Source of the DNA: Tropicimonas sp. IMCC34043
GTDB lineage: Bacteria; Pseudomonadota; Alphaproteobacteria; Rhodobacterales; Rhodobacteraceae
NCBI RefSeq assembly: GCF_003390845.1
Contig: NZ_QMEK01000001.1
Coordinates: 1,240,001-1,304,000, forward strand
Reading direction: 5' to 3'
Length of the DNA stretch: 64,000 nucleotides
Both the position numbers and the translations under genes were made by a program. Under the pieces are notes generated by a model that was given only the letters and a program-made list of their open reading frames with translations, did not search any database and was not told the DNA's origin. The number at the start of each line of letters is the position of its first letter. Positions within the stretch are counted from its first letter, which is position 1. Shown here one piece after another: positions 18,138 through 27,335 of this stretch.

Positions 18138-18993
18138 TTGATCCGATCGCTTCATGAGGGCCTTCTGGCGGACGCAATCGCGGTGCCGCTGACCAAGCTC
18201 TGCGCGTGGTTCGGTGTTCCGTGTCGGACGGTCTACTACAGGCCGAGCAAGGCGGCGGCGAAGGTCGATCCCCGCTTCGCAGACCCTATCAAGGCAATGA
18301 TCGAGGCGGAGCCGTCTTGGTTTCGGGACGACCGCATGGCTGCTCGGGCTGAACAAAAATACGGTGCCGCGACTATTCCAGATCAAGGGCTGGCAGGTCA
18401 GGAAACGGGCTGTCGGCATGCGCCCAGGTATCCAGGCCGTGCCTTCTGTCGCGTCGCCACTGTCGCTCGGACCAATGGCACAATCATGGCGACCGCCGAA
18501 TGAACGTTGGTCCACTGATCTGGCGCGCGTCTGGACCGGAAAGGATGGCTTGGCCTCGCCGGCTCTGGTGATCGACTGCCACACAGGCAAGCTTCTGGGC
18601 CGGCACCTGTCGCGGTCCGGAAAGGCAACCGCGGCAAGCGCAGCCCTCGAGCATGCCCTGAATGCCAGGGTCGGCGCTCTCCGCCGGGTCGCGGAAGAGT
18701 TCCTTCTGAGGTCGGGCAATGGGCTGGTCTTCGCAAGTCGCCACTTCACGGCCATCGTCCGCAGCCATGGCCTGAAGCAGGCGTTCATCACGCTGCACTG
18801 CCCCCGGCAGAATGGCATGGTCGAGCGCGTGATCCGGACCCTCAAGGAACAACGCATCCACCGTCATCGCTTCGAGAGCATCCGACACGCAACCCGCATC
18901 AACGGCGACTGGATCAGTTTCCTCAACAACCGCCGCCCTCATCAGGCTCTTGCCATGCGCAGGCCTGCCCGGGCATTCAGATTGGCGGCTTAA
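18138..18993 (+). pseudogene. IS3-family transposase orfB remnant, frameshifted and catalytically dead
   Basis: Two overlapping frames (18138-18503 and 18364-18993) together spell an IS3-type integrase-like transposase: VPLTKLCAWFGVP, then after a frame change near 18330 a segment reading LFQIKGWQVRKRAVGMRP, then the DDE core NERWSTDLARVW, LLRSGNGLVF and NGMVERVIRTLKE, ending HQALAMRRPARAF. In relatives the second catalytic residue is Asp in RSDNG; here it is Gly. The frameshift, the mutated Asp and the absence of a recognisable orfA upstream make it a pseudogene. Terminal inverted repeats were not recognised. Confidence 0.8.
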
Positions 18994-19051
18994 CCCGCGC
19001 GGAGTCCGCTGGGCCGATACAGAATTGCATCCTCAGACCGGGATCAAATAC

Positions 19052-20458
19052 CTAATAGGCGCGACGCGTGTCGAGCAGGCTGATCGGCGTTCGCAGCAGG
19101 ATCATCAGGTCAAACCACAGCGACCAGTTCTCGATGTAATAGATATCATGGGCAAATCGCGCGCGGAGGCTGTCGGGATCGTCCACCTCCCCCCGCCAGC
19201 CATTGATCTGCGCCCAGCCGGTGATCCCCGGCGGCATCCGGTGGCGCGCCGAATACCCGTCCACGATCCGGTCGAACGCCTCCTGCCGCGAGGACCGCGC
19301 CGCCACGGCATGCGGGCGCGGCCCCACCAGCGACAGCGTCCCGCCCATCACGTTGAAGAGCTGCGGCAGCTCGTCGATCGAGGTCTTGCGCAGAAACCGC
19401 CCGACCCGCGTCACCCGCGCGTCGCCCCTGACCACCACCTGCGCTGCCGTCGGGTCGGTCTGGTCGGCGCGCATGCTGCGGAACTTCCATACCCGGACCG
19501 GATGGTTGTTGAACCCGTACCGCTCCTGCCTGAAAAAGACCGGACCGGGGCTGTCCAGCCGCACCGCCAGCGCAGCAACCAGCATCACCGGCGAGAGCAG
19601 CACCAACAGGACAGCCCCAAGGCAGAGATCGAACGCCCGCTTCACCGCCCGCCGCTCCGGCTGGAAACTTGCGGGCAACAGCGCGCTCAGGCCCTCCGGT
19701 CCGTCTTCGAACCGGAAGTCCTGACTGAAGGCCGACAGGTGCACCGGCACCGGCAGAACCCGAAACCGTGCCAGCAACTGAGCGATCCGGGTCGCTGCCT
19801 CGGGCGGGAGCGTCACGATGATCAAATCGACCTCCGCCTGCCGACAAAAGCCGACCAACTCGGCAAAGCGGCCGATCTTCGGCACGTCGAGCACTAGGTC
19901 GGGCGACCGGTCGCGACCGCGGTCGTCGAAGATCCCGCAGATCCGGATGTCGTTGCCGGGCCGCTGTGCGAGCCCCCGGATCAACGCCGTGGCCCCCGCT
20001 CCGCCGCCGACCAGCACTGCCCGCCGTTCCGTCAGGCCTTGCTGCACCGCCCATTTCGTTGCACTGGCCAGCGCCAGTCGAAGCACAACCAGTGCGGGCA
20101 CACAGGCCACCGCAATGACGACCCCCGGCCCGTCCGCGAACCAAACAAGCGCCGTGCCCGCCGCAAGCCCTGCGAGTGCGGACAGCACGCCCCGCCGGAC
20201 ATGCAGCATCCTGTCCAGCCGGTAGCCCCTGAGCACCGCGGTCAGCGGCACGGCGCACCCCGCGACCAGCAGCGCCAGGAGAAGACCATGACCGCCGGAG
20301 AACTCATACACCACAGCATATTGCGCGAACCACGCGGCCAGCACGATCGCCGACGCCTCTGCCCCCGCCGCCAGAAGCGCGATGCGCACCGGCGCAAGCG
20401 ATGACCGTCGCATCCGCCAGGCGACGTTCCGTGCAGCCTCGGTCAGTCCTTTGTCCAA
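19052..20458 (-). CDS. Undecaprenyl-phosphate sugar phosphotransferase (WcaJ/ExoY-like polyprenyl transferase)
   Basis: A 468-residue initiating transferase for exopolysaccharide. It has four to five N-terminal membrane segments, a CoA-binding-like Rossmann segment (VLVGGGAGATALIRGLA, about residues 148-164) and a C-terminal bacterial sugar transferase domain from KRAFDLCLGAVLLVLLSPVM, with WKFRSM, KTSIDELPQLFNV, LSLVGPRP and GITGWAQINGWRG. It would load a sugar-1-phosphate onto undecaprenyl phosphate at the inner membrane. No other polysaccharide genes lie next to it, unusual for this family, and it sits between IS remnants. Confidence 0.88.
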   Translation of the reverse strand: MDKGLTEAARNVAWRMRRSSLAPVRIALLAAGAEASAIVLAAWFAQYAVVYEFSGGHGLLLALLVAGCAVPLTAVLRGYRLDRMLHVRRGVLSALAGLAAGTALVWFADGPGVVIAVACVPALVVLRLALASATKWAVQQGLTERRAVLVGGGAGATALIRGLAQRPGNDIRICGIFDDRGRDRSPDLVLDVPKIGRFAELVGFCRQAEVDLIIVTLPPEAATRIAQLLARFRVLPVPVHLSAFSQDFRFEDGPEGLSALLPASFQPERRAVKRAFDLCLGAVLLVLLSPVMLVAALAVRLDSPGPVFFRQERYGFNNHPVRVWKFRSMRADQTDPTAAQVVVRGDARVTRVGRFLRKTSIDELPQLFNVMGGTLSLVGPRPHAVAARSSRQEAFDRIVDGYSARHRMPPGITGWAQINGWRGEVDDPDSLRARFAHDIYYIENWSLWFDLMILLRTPISLLDTRRAY

Positions 20459-20762
20459 TGACGCCTCCAGGCGAGATCACAGGGTTCCGGTTTCGACACC
20501 GCGTTCAGATCCGGGCAGGAAGGGTCAGGCATGGGACCTGACCGGAGTTCCCGCAGTGGGGCGCCCATACTTGCACGTGGGGTCTGCCTCGTCCGCTCGG
20601 ATCGGGCCGCCGGGTATGCCGCAAAAGGCTCGAACGCTGAAGTCCCCGGAGCCCCGGGACGGGTCATATTCGCGGTCGACGCGCTCGGGCCGACCTTCGA
20701 GCCGGTTGCGGTTGTTGTCGTCGGTCCCGGTGGGTTTCCCTCAGCCAGAAAATTCGACGCTC
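20459..20762. other. Intergenic region without recognised gene
   Basis: 304 bp between the start of the sugar transferase gene and the end of the diguanylate cyclase gene, both on the minus strand. ORFs exist on both strands but none looks like a protein or has a good ribosome-binding site. The promoter of the sugar transferase gene should be here; I cannot place it. Confidence 0.45.
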
Positions 20763-23345
20763 TCAAATCCCCACCACATTGCCGCCCCGACCGAAGGCCG
20801 CCACGCCAGCAGCGTCCTGCGCCTTGAAGATCTTTTCGACCTCGCTGTTCGGGCGGGGTTTGCTGAACAAGAGCCCCTGGTACAGGTTGCAGCCTTCGCT
20901 GGCGATGATGGCGCGTTGCTCCTCGGTTTCGACGCCCTCGGCGATGGTCGCGATGCCCAGGCTGCCGCTCAGCCCGACGACCGCCCGCACAATGGCGAGG
21001 CTGTCTTCCTTGCGCGGCAGATCATGTATGAAGGATTGATCGATCTTGATTGTGCTGAACGGGAAACTCTGCAGGTAGCCCAGCGAAGAATAGCCCGTGC
21101 CGAAATCGTCCATCGAGATTCGGATCCCCAGATCGCGGAACCGATGCAGCGTGGCAAAGGCGCCGTCGCGTTCGTCGATCAGCACAAGTTCGGTTATTTC
21201 GAGTTCAAGCCTGCTGGCCGAAAGCCCCGATTCCGCAAGCGCGTCCTCGACAGATTGCACGAGGTTCCTGTTTTTGAATTGAACCGGCGAAAGATTGACT
21301 GCGACCGAGAAATGCTTTGGCCACCGCGCGGCGTCGGCACAGGCTTGCCGCAATACCCAATCGCCCAAAGGCACGATCAGCCCTGTGGCCTCTGCCACCG
21401 GAATGAAGACGTCCGGCATTACCATTCCCCGCTCGGGGCTGCGCCAGCGCAGCAATGCCTCGCAACTGACGACCTTGCCGGTTTTGACATTGACCACCGG
21501 CTGGTAGAGCAATTCGAATTCGCCGCCGGCATGGAGCGCCCTGCGCAGGTCGAGCTCGATCCCGAGCCGGGCCTGCATGCGCGCATCCATTTCCGCCTCG
21601 AAGAAGCGGCAGACACTGCCCCCGTCGGCCTTTGCGCGATAGAGCGACAGATCGGCGTGCTTCATCAGGATATCGGGCGCCGTGCCGTCAACGGGCGCGA
21701 CGGCAACACCGACGCTGACCCCTATGATTACCTGACGGCCGTCGAAATCATAAGGCGCCCCGACAGTCTCTATCACCCGATTTGCAAGTGCGGTGATATC
21801 CGATGCGTCCCCAGCCGGGATCTGGAGGATGGCGAACTCGTCGCCGCCCAGCCTTGCGGCAATGTCCCCCTTGCGCAGACAGCTTCGAATCCGCGCGGCC
21901 GCTTCCTGCAAAAGCCGGTCGCCGACGGGATGCCCGAATATATCGTTGACAGCCTTGAACTTATCCAGATCCAGGCTCAGCACGGCGACGGATTCTGCGC
22001 GCCGCCGGTGCTTCATGGTGACGTCTATCTGTTCGTAAAAGCTCGCGCGGTTCGGCAGGTTGGTCAGGGCATCGAAATTGGCCATGTGCCGGATCTTTGC
22101 CTCGGCGGCGAGCCGCTCGGTAATGTCCTCGAACGTTAGCACGAGTCCGCCGCCGGCAATCGGCCGATAGGAAATGGCAATGCTCCGGCCGTCGCTCAGA
22201 TTCTGGATGTGGGATCCTTCGGTTTGCTGAATGCGGGCAGTCCTGATCTTGGTGAGCGTGCCCTCGCCGTCCAGATCGTCCAGGCCAGAGTGTGAAACCG
22301 AGATCGCCATGAGATCCTGCGCTGTCATGCCCAGCACAACCTGCTCGGGGGGCAGGCCGTAAATCTCGATGTAGCGAGGATTGAACAGCACCAGCTTGGC
22401 CTCTGAATCAATCGTCATGAGGCCATGCGACATGTTTGCCAGCGTGGTCCTGAGGTTCGCTTTCGAGGCCAGGAGGGCCTGCTCCACCGACTTCTGCCTG
22501 GTTATGTCCTGATTGACGCCATACGTCTTTATCGCCCGCCCTTCCGCGTCCTTGACGATGACGAGACGTACCGCAACAAAGCCCGGCGTTCCGTCACCGT
22601 AGGACATGCGGTGCTCGAACGTGCGGGCGCCGTCGGGAACGGTTGCCTCGAAAGCTGCCTTCACTTCAGAGTCCACATAGTCCACGTCTTCAGGATGAAT
22701 GAACCTTCGGTCGAAGTCGGCGGAACTCAATGTATAGCCGCCGACCGCCGCAGCGGTCGTGCGGTATACGTCGTAGAACATGTCGTTCAAGGTGAAGCGG
22801 TCCGTCGCAACGTCATATTCCCAGCCGCCGGCCCCCATGATTTCGAGCGCAATCGCGTATTTGGCCTCGCTGGCGCGCAGGTCGTTTTCCACCTGCTTAC
22901 GGTCGCTGATGTCGATCATCACACCGACGACGGCAGGGTCTCCTTGAAAATTTCCGACGAAGGCATTGACGAGAAGGTCGACGGTCTTGCCGTTTTGGTC
23001 AACGATCGCGCTCTCGAACTGAACGGAACGGCGCTCGCCGGATACCAGGGTCTGCAGGATTCTGGCATCGGCCACCTTGTTGCGATCCGAAACGAAATCG
23101 AAAAGACGCTTCCCTAGCAGGTCCTCCGGCGAACCGCCGATCAGGTTGGCGAAATAGGTGTTGATATGGACGATGGTGCTGTCACTGCGGACTATGACCA
23201 CGCCGACGATGCTCTGGTCGAACTGGTCATAGCGTTTTTTTCCACCCCAGAATCGCGTTCTCTCAACGTTCGGCAAGGACCGAATCACCTTCGCAGGCCG
23301 TGAATTTGGCCCCTTGGGTCGATTGCCCCCACCGGATTCCGTCAT
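20763..23345 (-). CDS. PAS-GGDEF-EAL cyclic-di-GMP signalling protein
   Basis: An 860-residue cytoplasmic protein. It has three PAS-type sensor segments (about residues 35-160, 160-280 and 295-405, the last beginning around ANMSHGLMTIDSEAKLVLFN), a GGDEF domain with intact active site RLGGDEFAIL near residue 499, and an EAL domain starting with CEALLRWRSP near 626, including DDFGTGYSSL and a late AEGVETEEQ. Both catalytic signatures look intact, so it could make or degrade c-di-GMP. Lies next to an exopolysaccharide initiation gene, a plausible functional link. The start ATG 23345 follows a GGAGGGGC stretch. Confidence 0.9.
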   Translation of the reverse strand: MTESGGGNRPKGPNSRPAKVIRSLPNVERTRFWGGKKRYDQFDQSIVGVVIVRSDSTIVHINTYFANLIGGSPEDLLGKRLFDFVSDRNKVADARILQTLVSGERRSVQFESAIVDQNGKTVDLLVNAFVGNFQGDPAVVGVMIDISDRKQVENDLRASEAKYAIALEIMGAGGWEYDVATDRFTLNDMFYDVYRTTAAAVGGYTLSSADFDRRFIHPEDVDYVDSEVKAAFEATVPDGARTFEHRMSYGDGTPGFVAVRLVIVKDAEGRAIKTYGVNQDITRQKSVEQALLASKANLRTTLANMSHGLMTIDSEAKLVLFNPRYIEIYGLPPEQVVLGMTAQDLMAISVSHSGLDDLDGEGTLTKIRTARIQQTEGSHIQNLSDGRSIAISYRPIAGGGLVLTFEDITERLAAEAKIRHMANFDALTNLPNRASFYEQIDVTMKHRRRAESVAVLSLDLDKFKAVNDIFGHPVGDRLLQEAAARIRSCLRKGDIAARLGGDEFAILQIPAGDASDITALANRVIETVGAPYDFDGRQVIIGVSVGVAVAPVDGTAPDILMKHADLSLYRAKADGGSVCRFFEAEMDARMQARLGIELDLRRALHAGGEFELLYQPVVNVKTGKVVSCEALLRWRSPERGMVMPDVFIPVAEATGLIVPLGDWVLRQACADAARWPKHFSVAVNLSPVQFKNRNLVQSVEDALAESGLSASRLELEITELVLIDERDGAFATLHRFRDLGIRISMDDFGTGYSSLGYLQSFPFSTIKIDQSFIHDLPRKEDSLAIVRAVVGLSGSLGIATIAEGVETEEQRAIIASEGCNLYQGLLFSKPRPNSEVEKIFKAQDAAGVAAFGRGGNVVGI

Positions 23346-23639
23346 GTGCCGCCCCTCCTTATGCCAGGTTAAAAGATCGCCGTTTTTCAGCCTCTACGTA
23401 TTACGCTCCGATTTGAACCGATTTAGACCGCATTAAACCCGGACGCTTCCGGCAAAACCATGCAGCGCGCGGTCGTCATTCTCGCCGCGCGCGGTCGTCA
23501 TTCTCGGGCAATGCAGAAATTCATCCATAACAGGACTGCCGTCCCGTACTCTAATTGTTCCGTTAGCGCCCGACAATGATACAGATTGGAGTGCAGCCTG
23601 CATTCCCCACAGCCGCGTCGACAAAAGAGATTCACGTCG

Positions 23640-23873
23640 GGCGGCGGCCGTTGCTCTGCCCCTGGAAACTGGAGCGCCTGAAGTTCGAGGTTTCCTCGAT
23701 CGCCTTGAGACGTCTGGCATCCGAGACCTCAAGCCCGCCGAACCGAGCCTTGTATTTGTCGAACGTCGCCGTGCTGACCCCGTGCTTGCGGCAGACATCG
23801 GCCGTCGCATGCCCGCCTCATGCTCCTTCGGCATCCCGATGATCTGCTCTTCCGTGACCCTTGGTCGCTTCAT
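23640..23873 (-). pseudogene. IS3-family orfA remnant
   Basis: On the minus strand the sequence starts MKRPRVTEEQIIGMPKEHEAG, the standard start of an IS3-type orfA helix-turn-helix protein, then loses frame: the intended GVSTATF and RFGGLEVSDARRLKAIEE segments are read in another phase, consistent with loss of one G near 23815. The remnant stops after that segment with no orfB next to it. The region 23346-23639 beyond it carries no recognisable gene. Confidence 0.75.
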
Positions 23874-24051
23874 CGTCCGTCTCCTGGTTGGGGCGGACTC
23901 TACCTCAAGAGGGAGGAAGAAACGGGCCGCAGGTCAGGTGCTACCATCATTCACGAAGGATCTCGCAACGCACAGGCAACTCAGGTTTGAAGGGTTTCTC
24001 GATCCCTGTCGGTTCGGATCGCTCCTCAGGACAACCTTGTCGGGTGTTCGG

Positions 24052-24708
24052 TCAATTTCCACCAAGTTTGATTATTGCCCAATCCGGCACGCTGAGGTTC
24101 CATCGAATTGCGGCAGCTCGAATTGCAAAAATGATCAGGGCGCAAACGGTGCCGAGGGCGACCTCGCTTTCCGGGAAGTATGGCAGTGCCACGACATAGA
24201 TCACGGTGCCGAGCGTAACGGGCACGGCGTAAAGCTCCTTCTTCATCAGCAGGGTTTCGTTGCCCGACAGCACATCCCGAATGAGCCCGCCACCGATGGC
24301 GGTGACGATACCGAGAAGGATCGGGGCGAGCGGTACGCCGAACTCCTGCGCGACCACCTTGGACGCCGCCTGGATTGCAAACATCGCGACCGCAATGCCG
24401 TCGAGATAGAGCATGAGGCCGTAGACATGCTTGCTCGCCATCATTTGCTGGGCGTAATAGGCGATCACGCTGGCGCCGAGCGCAACCCAAATATAGCTCA
24501 GGTCGCTGGCCCAGAAGACGGGAACGTCGAGGATCACGTCTCGGATCGTCCCGCCACCCACGGCGGTAATGATTCCCATGATGCAGGCGCCGAACAGGTC
24601 GATGCCTTTGGGCGCGACAGCCAGAACGGCGGTCACGGCAAAGGCCACTGTGCCGCCCATGGCGATCCACACCACGAACGCATTCAGGGCCGGACTGATT
24701 TCCTGCAT
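24052..24708 (-). CDS. TRIC-type / UPF0126 membrane protein
   Basis: A 218-residue protein with seven hydrophobic segments containing two copies of the family repeat: GACIMGIITAVGGGTIRDVILD (residues about 42-63) and LLGIVTAIGGGLIRDVLSG (about 127-145). The GGGxxRD motif identifies the trimeric intracellular cation channel / YadS family, thought to be cation or glycine channels. I take ATG 24708 because the 23 codons before it read as non-protein; the ribosome-binding site is weak, so the start is uncertain. Confidence 0.82.
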   Translation of the reverse strand: MQEISPALNAFVVWIAMGGTVAFAVTAVLAVAPKGIDLFGACIMGIITAVGGGTIRDVILDVPVFWASDLSYIWVALGASVIAYYAQQMMASKHVYGLMLYLDGIAVAMFAIQAASKVVAQEFGVPLAPILLGIVTAIGGGLIRDVLSGNETLLMKKELYAVPVTLGTVIYVVALPYFPESEVALGTVCALIIFAIRAAAIRWNLSVPDWAIIKLGGN

Positions 24709-24983
24709 GATCGGGGGCTTCCTGTATCGGCAGAGGAGCTTGCTTTGCTTCGGTGATCGGGGGCTATCTGAAGGCACGGCGCATCATCTGTCCACTGACC
24801 GTCAGGGAACCAGAGGCCGCAAGTTGGCGGATCAAAGACCATCCCGACATCGCGGCCATGTTCCGGAACAGTTTCAACAGCCGCTGTCAGAAATCGACAG
24901 CGATGGGCTGTTTGAGGTCCCACCCCGTTCGTTGCTTTCACTCTTGCGTCGGCACGCCTTGGCAGGCGCTGAGTTCGATGCGT

Positions 24984-26318
24984 TCATTTCTTTGCAAGCG
25001 TCTGGACGATCGCGCGCGCCATGATCTCTTCCTGCTGCTTGCCGGTGCTGAACCACACGACCACCGTGTCGGTCGAAGGCGAGATATAGATGCCCTGACC
25101 GCCGACACCGCCCTTGTAGAAATCGCCATCGGGGAAGACGATGTCCCACTGATAACGATTGGCGAGCCCCTTGATGTCGGGGAAGGACGCCTGCATTTCC
25201 CTGCCGACGAAGCCATTGAGATAGATTTCCGGCTTGCCGCCGTTCTGGATCGTATCGATCAGTGAATCCGGAATGATCTGTTCCTTGCTGACCTTGTTCC
25301 AGCTGGGCGAGAACAGCATGGCGAACCGGCCCATGTCGCGCAGGGTGCTGTTCGTGAAGCCCCATGAATTGCCCAGCCCGTATTTGGTCACGCCTACAAA
25401 GGCATCGTTCTGTGCGCCCATCTTGCGCCAGACCCTGTCGCCGAACACCTCATTGATCGTCTTGCCCGTGACTTCGTTGACGATCAGTTCGAGCACGAAG
25501 GTGTTGATCGAATTGTACTCGAAGGCGGTATGGCCAGGCTTGACCTTCTTCATGCCGCGAAGCACGTCGAAGGGCGACTGGTTAAGGTTGTCCTTGTCCT
25601 CGAAGAGGCCGATGCTGACGGCCCATTTGTACCACCCGCGCTCGGGATTGGTGCGGGCATCGTCATTGGGTTCCTCGTGCTCGGTGGAATCGAGACCGGT
25701 CGCCATGTCGAGAGTTTCCTCAACCGTAACCTTGTCCCAATCCGAGCCCTTGAGTTCCTTGACATAGTCCGACACCGGCTTCTTGACGTCGATCTTGCCC
25801 TCGCTGGCGAGCAATTCGACCATGGTGCCGGCAATCACCTTGCCGCTCGAGAACCACTGGTGTTTGTCAAAGGGGCGCATCGAGGTGTAGCGCTCGAACA
25901 CGACATCGCCCTTATGCAGCACCAACAGCCCATCCATCGTGGCGGTATCGAGATGCTGGTTCACGGTTTCCGGCGACATACCCGGGCGGGTGAATGAAAT
26001 CTCGCCGATTGCCGGGTCGATCCTGGCGGGCAGTTCGCTGATCGGCCCATCCCGCTCGATCTGCATGGTGTACTGGAACCCGGACATGTTCTGCCAGGCA
26101 TAGTGCGTCTTGTCGCTGGGGACCTGAATCTGCACCACGTTCGCTGGAGTGTGGAAATAGCTGAAGATGTCGCGGATGGTCTGCAACGGTGTGTCGGTCG
26201 ATACGACCGGGTGATCGAGTTGTTCAGAGGAGGCGTCGTTTGCATGTCCTTGGGTGCTGGCCGCGATTGTCCCCGCAAGGATTGTCGACACCAAAAGTGC
26301 GGCTCCAGTACGTTTCAT
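24984..26318 (-). CDS. Exported serine hydrolase, beta-lactamase/class C fold
   Basis: A 444-residue protein with a Sec signal peptide (MKRTGAALLVSTILAG... ending near residue 26). The SxxK catalytic motif is SSGK, within WFSSGKVIAGTMVELL, and the YxN motif is YNSIN; the latter part GGVGGQGIYISPSTDTVVVWFS is the class C/EstB-type third box. Such proteins act as esterases, amidases, peptidases or beta-lactamases. AAGGA fits ATG 26318. It is the last of five clustered hydrolase genes on this strand. Confidence 0.82.
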   Translation of the reverse strand: MKRTGAALLVSTILAGTIAASTQGHANDASSEQLDHPVVSTDTPLQTIRDIFSYFHTPANVVQIQVPSDKTHYAWQNMSGFQYTMQIERDGPISELPARIDPAIGEISFTRPGMSPETVNQHLDTATMDGLLVLHKGDVVFERYTSMRPFDKHQWFSSGKVIAGTMVELLASEGKIDVKKPVSDYVKELKGSDWDKVTVEETLDMATGLDSTEHEEPNDDARTNPERGWYKWAVSIGLFEDKDNLNQSPFDVLRGMKKVKPGHTAFEYNSINTFVLELIVNEVTGKTINEVFGDRVWRKMGAQNDAFVGVTKYGLGNSWGFTNSTLRDMGRFAMLFSPSWNKVSKEQIIPDSLIDTIQNGGKPEIYLNGFVGREMQASFPDIKGLANRYQWDIVFPDGDFYKGGVGGQGIYISPSTDTVVVWFSTGKQQEEIMARAIVQTLAKK

Positions 26319-26350
26319 GTTCAAGTCCTTTTTTTTGGTCATTTCCGGTG

Positions 26351-27286
26351 TCATGCATTGGTGAAGTATTTTCGCAGATCGATCTCCTGCCAGGGGCCGC
26401 GGGTGGGAATCCGCCACCACACCTTGCGCTCGGCCGGCTTGGTCGCCACCTGGTAGGCCGTCCAACTATCAAGTCCCAAGGTATTGTTGAGGAAAAACGC
26501 CGAGCCGTCGTGCAGCTCCCGGTTCTGGAATAACTCCTTGCTGAGGTAGGCCCGGTGCTTCGCGTCGTCGTTGGTCTTCGGATCCTTCTGGAAATGGGCT
26601 ACGAAATTCTCGCGGCGCGGCTTCGAGTATTCGGCCGTGCGTGTGGGGTACGAATCCGGCAACTGCCACTCGTCGTTGAGCGCGAGGTTCGAACGGCTGG
26701 TCATCGTGCCAAATTCCGGCTCGGTCTTGACCGTCCTGAAGTGCGACACCTCGTAGTAGCGCGCTTGCGTGGGATCGGCTCCCATGACGTTGAGCCCGGC
26801 TGAGGAACTGATGTTCGGCATGACGTAGTCGAGTTCGTCGACGCTGGTGTAGTCCTCGATGAGCTGCACCATCCAGTTGCCCATGGAACGTTCCTTCGAA
26901 TACACGTAGGAGATGACGTTCCAGGCGTTGTTGCATTCGATGTAGAGCCCGGCGCTGTTCATGGCGTCGACCGAAAAGGTGATCTGGCCGGCGCGGGCGG
27001 CAATACTGTGCGAAAGAATCGCGCCGGTGGGGTTCATCACCACCCACACGCCGGCCGCTTCGAGGTTGTCCCGCCAACTCATGCTGAAGTCGTGGTTGCG
27101 ACCGGTGTAGAGCGCCCCCTCGCGGCTATGTTCACCCCAGCAGGCCAGGCGGGAGCACATGTTGACACTCCGGCCCCACATAACGACGTTCATCATCTCA
27201 TCGAGGATGGCATGCTCCATGCGTCTCATTGCCGAGTTCTGCGTCGGACATGTCCCTGCCGAATGCATCGTGAGTTCCGCGAACAA
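26351..27286 (-). CDS. Ntn-type linear amide C-N hydrolase / C45-like protein, divergent paralogue
   Basis: A 311-residue protein resembling the neighbouring Ntn amidase: NMCSRLACWGEHSREGALYTGRNHDFSMSW resembles the N-terminal nucleophile strand of penicillin V acylase/choloylglycine hydrolases, but the candidate Cys is near residue 43, so activation would need removal of a propeptide as in the C45 family. The start is weak: the first usable codon is TTG 27286, ATG 27268 is an alternative, and the frame continues upstream into the preceding gene without a start codon. The gene may have lost its true 5' end. Confidence 0.6.
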   Translation of the reverse strand: MFAELTMHSAGTCPTQNSAMRRMEHAILDEMMNVVMWGRSVNMCSRLACWGEHSREGALYTGRNHDFSMSWRDNLEAAGVWVVMNPTGAILSHSIAARAGQITFSVDAMNSAGLYIECNNAWNVISYVYSKERSMGNWMVQLIEDYTSVDELDYVMPNISSSAGLNVMGADPTQARYYEVSHFRTVKTEPEFGTMTSRSNLALNDEWQLPDSYPTRTAEYSKPRRENFVAHFQKDPKTNDDAKHRAYLSKELFQNRELHDGSAFFLNNTLGLDSWTAYQVATKPAERKVWWRIPTRGPWQEIDLRKYFTNA

Positions 27287-27335
27287 GGCGATCCCGCGCT
27301 GCGTTTCGGCAAGGACTGCTGTCCGGCGCCCCGGA

